A stretch of 64,000 nt of DNA from Zeus faber. Its lineage: Eukaryota > Chordata > Actinopteri > Zeiformes > Zeidae. Position 1 is the first letter of the stretch. Each line of letters begins with the position of its first letter. The notes under the pieces were generated by a model, which did not search any database, was not told the origin of the DNA, and was given only the letters and a program-made list of their open reading frames with translations. Of this stretch, positions 60,301 to 64,000 are shown piece after piece. Both the position numbers and the translations under genes were made by a program. The stretch spans positions 30,121,615 through 30,185,614 of the forward strand of contig OY482860.1 in NCBI GenBank assembly GCA_960531495.1. Direction: 5' to 3'.

Positions 60301-62560
60301 AGAAAACTCTTAATTTCACTCTGTGGTCAAAATATTTACACATTTTATCTTTGTCAAAGTACAAAAACCCTGACAAAATTACTAATTACTAATTACTAAT
60401 AACTAATTACTAATTAATTAAAGTACCAGATTGACATTTCTACTTCAGAAAAAGTATATAAATAGATTCTGTTCAATGTACTTAAAGTATTAAAAGTAAA
60501 TGTACTTGTCATATCGAGTGCTCTGCTATAACAGAGATTATAATACTTGATAAAGTACTACTACATCTTTTATTCTGCAAATGAGTGCTCATGCAGATCC
60601 AGATTAAAATGCACAAAATTAGAAAGTAGAGGTGGTGCCATAGTAAATTACAAGGATAAGGAGCCAATGAATGATGAGCAGTTTGATAGATAAATAAAAT
60701 GGAGTACAAAGCATAAATATTTGATTTGAAGAATAGTAGAGTAAAAGTAAAAAGTCTTAGAAACAGAATTAACATACGTACTTGAGTACAGAAATTAAGT
60801 ACTTGTACTTTGTCACTTACCACCACTGTATAATGTTATGTAACAGTAGAATTTCTATAGGGCAGACACTGCTCGGCAATTTGCCAACTTCCTCCGTCTC
60901 AAGACTTCTTCTTCTATCTGTACCTCAGACTGGAACCAGACCTCCTACGGTTCTCCGTCTCCTTTGGAAAGTGGACAGGCAGCTATGATCCTGCCCCTCA
61001 CCCTGAACTACCTCACCCCCTCCTACATCTCCATCATCGGCATCGGAGCTGTGGCTGCCGCTGTGATGTCATCAGCAGACTCAATCTTACTGACTGCAGC
61101 CTCCACCTTCACCCTAAGCATCTACAAGAACATCCTGAGGAACCAGGTGAGGAAAAATGTAGTTGTTCTCCACAGACTTTAACCTGCGTCGTGACCAAGA
61201 AGTTCCAGACCCGGGCCAGAAAAAAGTCTGGATCTCGAGACGATGTTTCAATCTGTTCTGGCCTCAAAAACATGGAAGAAAAACACTGGAACTGAGCAAA
61301 GTCTAATGCGGAAAAGTTTATTGCGGTTGATTGGTTTATTTGGTTTTATAGTGTACTTTTTTTTTTTAAGGTTTTTTCAATACATATACCTTGTATTTGC
61401 AGTTTAGTACAATATGTAATCCGTTTCTTGTCATGTGAGGGTTATTATTTAACCACAACACCTGCACTATGAAATATTTGGAATAGGTTTTTGTTTCTAA
61501 CATACAGTACATGTAAAGAGCAAGTGGATGAACAAGAAAATCCATCCATGCACAATTCAATGAAGTCCAGAGTTTCCCTGGAAGCTCTTTCGGTCGATTA
61601 AGACCAGCGGTGGAAAATTTGCTTCAACGGGAAATCAGGAAGGGATGTCTTAAGTGCGTTAGGAATTCAGGCTCTGTAAGATGTATGGCAGATGAATGAT
61701 GGTACATTTGACTGTACCTGCTAGAAAGCACCATGTACACTCACCAGACAGACACACATCCGCTAGGATTCACTTTTACTTCTCTTCAGTTTCAGAGCGA
61801 TGCAAGGGAAAATGAAGGTGCAGTACCACTGATGGTCACGCGGGCTCTTCTGTAAAGTCATAGCCCAGGTTTTACGATGTCAAGCAGGATCTGCTGTGAG
61901 GCAATAACACCCGATGCCACAGCAGAGGATTAGGAGGGAGAAACAAGGAGACTTTAGCAGAAGAAAAACAAGGGTCTTTTACTTCGTCATGTCTTGGTTT
62001 TCCTCTCGTTTCAGGCATCCCAGAGGGAGCTGCAGTGGGTGATCCGTGCTCTGGTGGTCCTGGTTGGTGTCATTGGTACATCACTGACCACGTTCCAAAA
62101 TAGCATCTTGGAGTTCTGGTTCTGTAGTGTAGCTGTGGCATACGTCTTCATTTTTCCTCAACTGGTTTGTGTTCTTTTCTTTGACCAATCTAGTGGATAC
62201 GGGGCTATTATGGGATTGGTGGTGAGTTTACTGTTGAAAGGCTTGTTTGGAGAACCGATGCTTGGAGTGCCAGCTACCATCCACCTCCCAGGAGACACAT
62301 TGGAGGATGGTGTTCACATCCAAAACTTTCCAGTAAATACCATGTGCGCGCTGTCCTCCATAGCCTCCATCTTTCTGTTCTCCTTCCTGGCTGCGCTGCT
62401 CTTCAACAAGCACCTCCTCCCTGCGAGATGGGACGTGTTCAAAGCCAAAGACCAAGACTCTCCACCACCAGCAGGTGGCGCCATGGAAGACAATGGGAAA
62501 TTGGATGAAGAGGACCCCCAACAAGAGGCTTCAGAGCCAATGGTGGACAGCCGCTGTTAA
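51168..62560 (+). CDS. slc5a7-like: slc5a7-like copy B (choline transporter-like), complete
   Basis: Eight coding exons (51168-51351, 52246-52362, 52580-52735, 53631-53779, 59059-59202, 59891-60044, 60929-61146, 62015-62560) sum to 1668 nt and give 555 aa plus stop, with every junction GT/AG and in phase. The product matches the SLC5A7 high-affinity choline transporter group, a plasma-membrane Na+-coupled symporter supplying choline for acetylcholine synthesis. Features are an N-terminal span (residues 6-25), the MTATWTGGG span 2 motif, [21 protein letters not shown], a WNQT sequon at Asn304, and MSSADS at 348-353. It is somewhat shorter than typical vertebrate SLC5A7 (about 580 aa) because the C-terminal tail is short and ends EPMVDSRC. 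Identity as a divergent slc5a7 paralogue rather than the ancestral slc5a7 is inferred from this divergence. All frames are intact, and a polyadenylation signal follows the stop. Confidence 0.9.
52246..52362 (+). CDS. slc5a7-like: slc5a7-like copy B exon 2
   Basis: The acceptor TTATAG ends at 52245 and the donor GTAAGG is at 52363. It encodes [20 protein letters not shown] and keeps the Trp found in the family. This is a strong match to copy A exon 2. Confidence 0.9.
52580..52735 (+). CDS. slc5a7-like: slc5a7-like copy B exon 3
   Basis: It encodes [20 protein letters not shown] and the next span ending [17 protein letters not shown] is the family-typical form; copy A has YVTIMDPF. The donor is GTAAGA. 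Confidence 0.9.
52843..53125 (+). mobile_element. Tc1-like relic interrupted by a SINE (copy B intron 3)
   Basis: It begins GTGGCCACATTATTA and resumes after the SINE at 52994 with AACCAGCCAATCATCTGGCAG. It matches 17703-17868 of copy A, which has no SINE. Shared position shows that the relic predates the duplication. Confidence 0.65.
52857..52993 (-). mobile_element. tRNA-derived SINE, 5'-truncated
   Basis: On the minus strand: B box GGTTCGATCCC near 52975-52985; body CTTGAGCAAGACACTTAACA; L2-like tail ending in TAATGTAATGTAAT at about 52857. The A-box half is missing. Private to copy B. Confidence 0.85.
53631..53779 (+). CDS. slc5a7-like: slc5a7-like copy B exon 4
   Basis: The acceptor GCGTGTTAG follows a GT microsatellite. 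It encodes [20 protein letters not shown] and then [20 protein letters not shown]. The donor GTGAGT is at 53780. Almost no coding difference from copy A exon 4. Confidence 0.9.
54228..54921 (+). mobile_element. L1-clade 3'-UTR copy (plus orientation) in copy B intron 4
   Basis: It is the inverse match of 5.9-6.6 kb: the GC-rich part, the ACAACATAATAAGACG-like block near 54.69 kb, a short CA microsatellite, then the TTTGAACACACCCCC region. It is cut at about 54921 by a repeat-rich insertion and seems to continue at about 57.80 kb. Confidence 0.6.
54922..55175. repeat. minisatellite of about 20-bp CAGGGAATCAGGAACAGG units
   Basis: Starting at about 55000, variants of CAGGGAATCAGGAACAGG recur about eight times. 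The left edge (GAATACAGTCAGGTGAACCC) looks like the terminus of a fish repeat whose other part resumes after 56.25 kb. Confidence 0.7.
55180..56250 (-). mobile_element. L1-clade 3'-UTR copy (minus orientation)
   Basis: The terminal block (CTGTCAGCATGCTG, and GTGCAGTTCAAGTTCTCAA) is at 55200-55345 and is joined directly to the GC-rich part at about 55370 by an internal deletion. It ends near the CAAGATGGCAGCTGCCCGCC block at 56108-56130. It appears inserted in the minisatellite-bearing repeat. Confidence 0.6.
56918..57235. repeat. 45-bp minisatellite, about 7 units, open in several frames
   Basis: Units such as GGCTCGGGAACTGGAATGGG recur every 45 bases with about 75-85% similarity. Since 45 is a multiple of three, long frames appear on both strands (56448-57305 minus, 56959-57348 minus, 56913-57323 plus). 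In one minus frame a 15-residue Pro/Val/Ser-rich unit repeats. No known domain, start context or splice evidence supports a gene. Confidence 0.85.
57625..58066. mobile_element. head-to-head L1 3'-UTR ends
   Basis: 57625-57790 matches the minus-oriented L1 terminal region (as at 5648-5830), and 57797-58066 matches the plus-oriented one. They meet near 57.79 kb with overlapping content, forming an imperfect inverted repeat of about 55 bases per arm (GTGAGAAAATTAAACATAGA against TATGTTTATTTGTCTCACC). Confidence 0.65.
58432..58743 (+). mobile_element. solo LTR, 312 bp
   Basis: It begins TGTGG and ends CCACA (TG...CA with 5-bp inverted termini), is flanked by CAAC on both sides, and contains AATAAA near 58650. 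Copy A intron 4 has the empty site (AACAACAACTTTCTCACAC), so the borders are exact. The strand is inferred from the AATAAA. It contains a perfect hairpin at 58514-58554. No coding sequence. Confidence 0.85.
59059..59202 (+). CDS. slc5a7-like: slc5a7-like copy B exon 5
   Basis: It encodes [20 protein letters not shown] and a loop with sequons NIT and NTS, ending in DTFLAL-type sequence. The donor GTGAGA is at 59203. Copy A has NMT and NTS instead, so the two copies differ in glycosylation sites. Confidence 0.9.
59891..60044 (+). CDS. slc5a7-like: slc5a7-like copy B exon 6
   Basis: The acceptor TTTTGAAG ends at 59890. It encodes [20 protein letters not shown] and a span ending IFGVMAAST. The donor GTATAA is at 60045. 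Same 154-nt length and phase as copy A. Confidence 0.9.
60929..61146 (+). CDS. slc5a7-like: slc5a7-like copy B exon 7
   Basis: It encodes [20 protein letters not shown] and [20 protein letters not shown]. The donor GTGAGG is at 61147. It carries the Asn304 sequon and the sodium-site Ser/Asp cluster. Confidence 0.92.
62015..62560 (+). CDS. slc5a7-like: slc5a7-like copy B exon 8 (terminal)
   Basis: It starts [20 protein letters not shown], has the loop segment [20 protein letters not shown] that is shortened in copy A, and ends EPMVDSRC before TAA. It encodes the last spans and an acidic tail ([13 protein letters not shown]). Confidence 0.92.
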   Translation, partial: ASQRELQWVIRALVVLVGVIGTSLTTFQNSILEFWFCSVAVAYVFIFPQLVCVLFFDQSSGYGAIMGLVVSLLLKGLFGEPMLGVPATIHLPGDTLEDGVHIQNFPVNTMCALSSIASIFLFSFLAALLFNKHLLPARWDVFKAKDQDSPPPAGGAMEDNGKLDEEDPQQEASEPMVDSRC

Positions 62561-62574
62561 TAGACAACTGACAT

Positions 62575-62580
62575 AATAAA
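62575..62580 (+). terminator. candidate polyadenylation signal of copy B
   Basis: AATAAA lies 15 bases after the stop codon, which would give a very short 3' UTR. Other signals further downstream cannot be excluded. Confidence 0.45.
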
Positions 62581-62861
62581 ATGTAATGTAAAGAGCCCAA
62601 GGATGGCTATGACCATAGGATAGAATGTAATGGAATGAAGGTAATGATGTGAACTTCTAGAACACAATATAACCAATGTTACGGTTATCAGGGGATCAGG
62701 GCCGTGGGGCTGATGTTCTACTGTTTTCGTACTGGTTTCCTGATTGTTTTCTTCCAAAGCCAGGTCCCAGCGTCTCTGGGATTTGGCTGCTTTTACAAAG
62801 AAAACAGAAAAGAAAAAGGAAACAGTGGATTTACAGAGATCTGGAGGATCAGGAAGTACAG

Positions 62862-63284
62862 CAGGAAACTGGGAAACTGTTAGACTGGGAAACGGTTAAA
62901 CTGTTCAACTGGTCAACTGGGAAACTGGGAACCTGGAAAACTGTTCAACTGGGAAACTGGGGAACTGGGAAACTGGGAAACTCGGAAACTGTTCAACTGG
63001 GAAACTGGTATACTGGTTAACTGTTAAACTATTTAACTGGTAAACTGTTAAACTGGTAAACTGGTAAACCGGGAAACTCGGAAACTGGTAAACTTGGAAA
63101 CTGGTAAAACGGTAAACCGGGAAACTGGGAAACTGGTAAATTAGTTAACTGGGAACTAAGAAACCGGGAAACTGGTAAACTCGGAAACTGATGAACTGGG
63201 AAACTGATATACTTGGAAACTGGTAAATTGTTAATCTGGTAAACTTGTAAACTGGGAAACCTGTAAACTGGGATACTGGGAAAA
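62862..63284. repeat. 8-9-bp GGGAAACT / GGTAAACT satellite
   Basis: More than 40 variant units of the type AACTGGGA or AACTGGTA are packed head to tail. The open frame that runs into it from 62676 is only repeat translation. Confidence 0.92.
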
Positions 63285-63289
63285 GTGTC

Positions 63290-64000
63290 TAGACGCTGCT
63301 AGAAAAGCCCCAAAAGATCCCTTTACTACTTATTATTAAACCTCATTTATAACATTTAATGAGTATGTAGTTTTGGTTTGGATGTCGGTTTGGACCAATG
63401 TACATGTCTAAGGTATTAGAAGCATCGCTCACGATGTGAGCGAAAGCCTGATGTGCTGCCCCCATCTGACCTGCTTGAGCCGAAGATATTAAATATTAAT
63501 TGTGGGTAGAAATGCTGTTGTGATTGTAACTAATTATTGGGGGTTTTCACCTGTTTTTAATCCTCTGCTAATTGCTCCCTGGCTTCAATAAATCTGAGAG
63601 GCTGATTCTGTATTTCAAAAGCCAACAATAGAGAGAAATACATAATTTGAAAGACCGGGAGCAGTACAGTGTTTTAACATCTAATCTCCATATGCTGTTC
63701 TGATGTACTACCATTACATCTGATGTACTAGTAGTACATCGGATCTAGTACATCTGAACCAAGAGCAGAACCCATGACCCTGTCGCCGGTTCACTGGTCG
63801 TCCTTCCTTGGACACTTTTGATAGTAACCACTGCATAGCGGGAACAGCCACAAGACCTGTGCTTGTGGAGATGCTCTGACCCAGTCGTCCAGCATCACAA
63901 TGTGCTCCTTGTCAAAGTGGTTCAGATCCTTACGCTGCTTCAACACATCAACTTCAACAGCTGACTCTTCACCTGCTGCATCATAAATATATATATATAT
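63290..64000. other. no gene recognised
   Basis: No exon or mobile-element domain is recognised. It contains a perfect palindrome-like GATGTACTAGTAGTACATC at about 63720-63738 amid repeated GATGTACTA/TAGTACATC motifs, and ends in an AT dinucleotide run. Confidence 0.4.

Noticed and set aside
62676-63020. Lys/Gly/Trp-rich 114-codon frame
   Set aside because: Most of it is translation of the GGGAAACT satellite.

Overview
The window is vertebrate nuclear DNA, almost certainly from a ray-finned (teleost) fish. The evidence is intron-containing genes with GT/AG junctions, a tandem family of solute carrier family 5 member 7-like (slc5a7-like, high-affinity choline transporter type) genes, and a typical fish repeat load: L2, Rex3/RTE, L1 and R2-type LINEs, Tc1/mariner transposons, tRNA-derived SINEs with an L2-like tail, Gypsy/retrovirus-like remnants and long GT/AT microsatellites. 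Most open frames here are pieces of mobile elements. All calls come from reading the sequence; no database search was run.

Layout. 1-13.6 kb: a mosaic of broken repeats (LINE fragments, GC-rich L1 3'-UTR copies, a decayed Gypsy pol, an R2-like LINE split by a SINE). It also holds a truncated last exon of one slc5a7-like copy (copy Z, 2.94-3.31 kb). 13.8-30.8 kb: copy A of the slc5a7-like gene, exons 2-8 with intact frames and splice sites but no recognisable exon 1. Its introns were enlarged by an L2, a 5'-truncated LINE, a Rex3/L2 composite and a DNA element with long terminal inverted repeats. 31-37 kb: repeats, three minus-strand exons resembling a TRP-type cation channel in an impossible order, a minus-strand fragment of slc5a7-like intron 4/exon 5 (copy C), and a Tc1-like transposon. 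37-42.8 kb: a nearly full-length dead L1. 42.8-45 kb: Gypsy/retrovirus-like debris. 45.3-50.7 kb: two broken LINEs in opposite orientation, one carrying eight telomeric hexamers. 51.2-62.6 kb: copy B, a complete eight-coding-exon slc5a7-like gene predicted to encode 555 aa. 62.6-64 kb: a simple-sequence satellite and unassigned sequence.

How the parts relate. Copies A and B match exon for exon with identical phases, and identical lengths for exons 2-7. Their introns can be aligned by eye, so each serves as the pre-insertion reference for the other. This dates insertions (a Tc1 relic shared by both copies; SINE, solo LTR, L2 and others private to one) and exposes target-site duplications. If expressed, B would be a multi-span Na+-coupled choline-type transporter. 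A would need a 5' end from elsewhere, and is either a young pseudogene or a gene with a replaced first exon.
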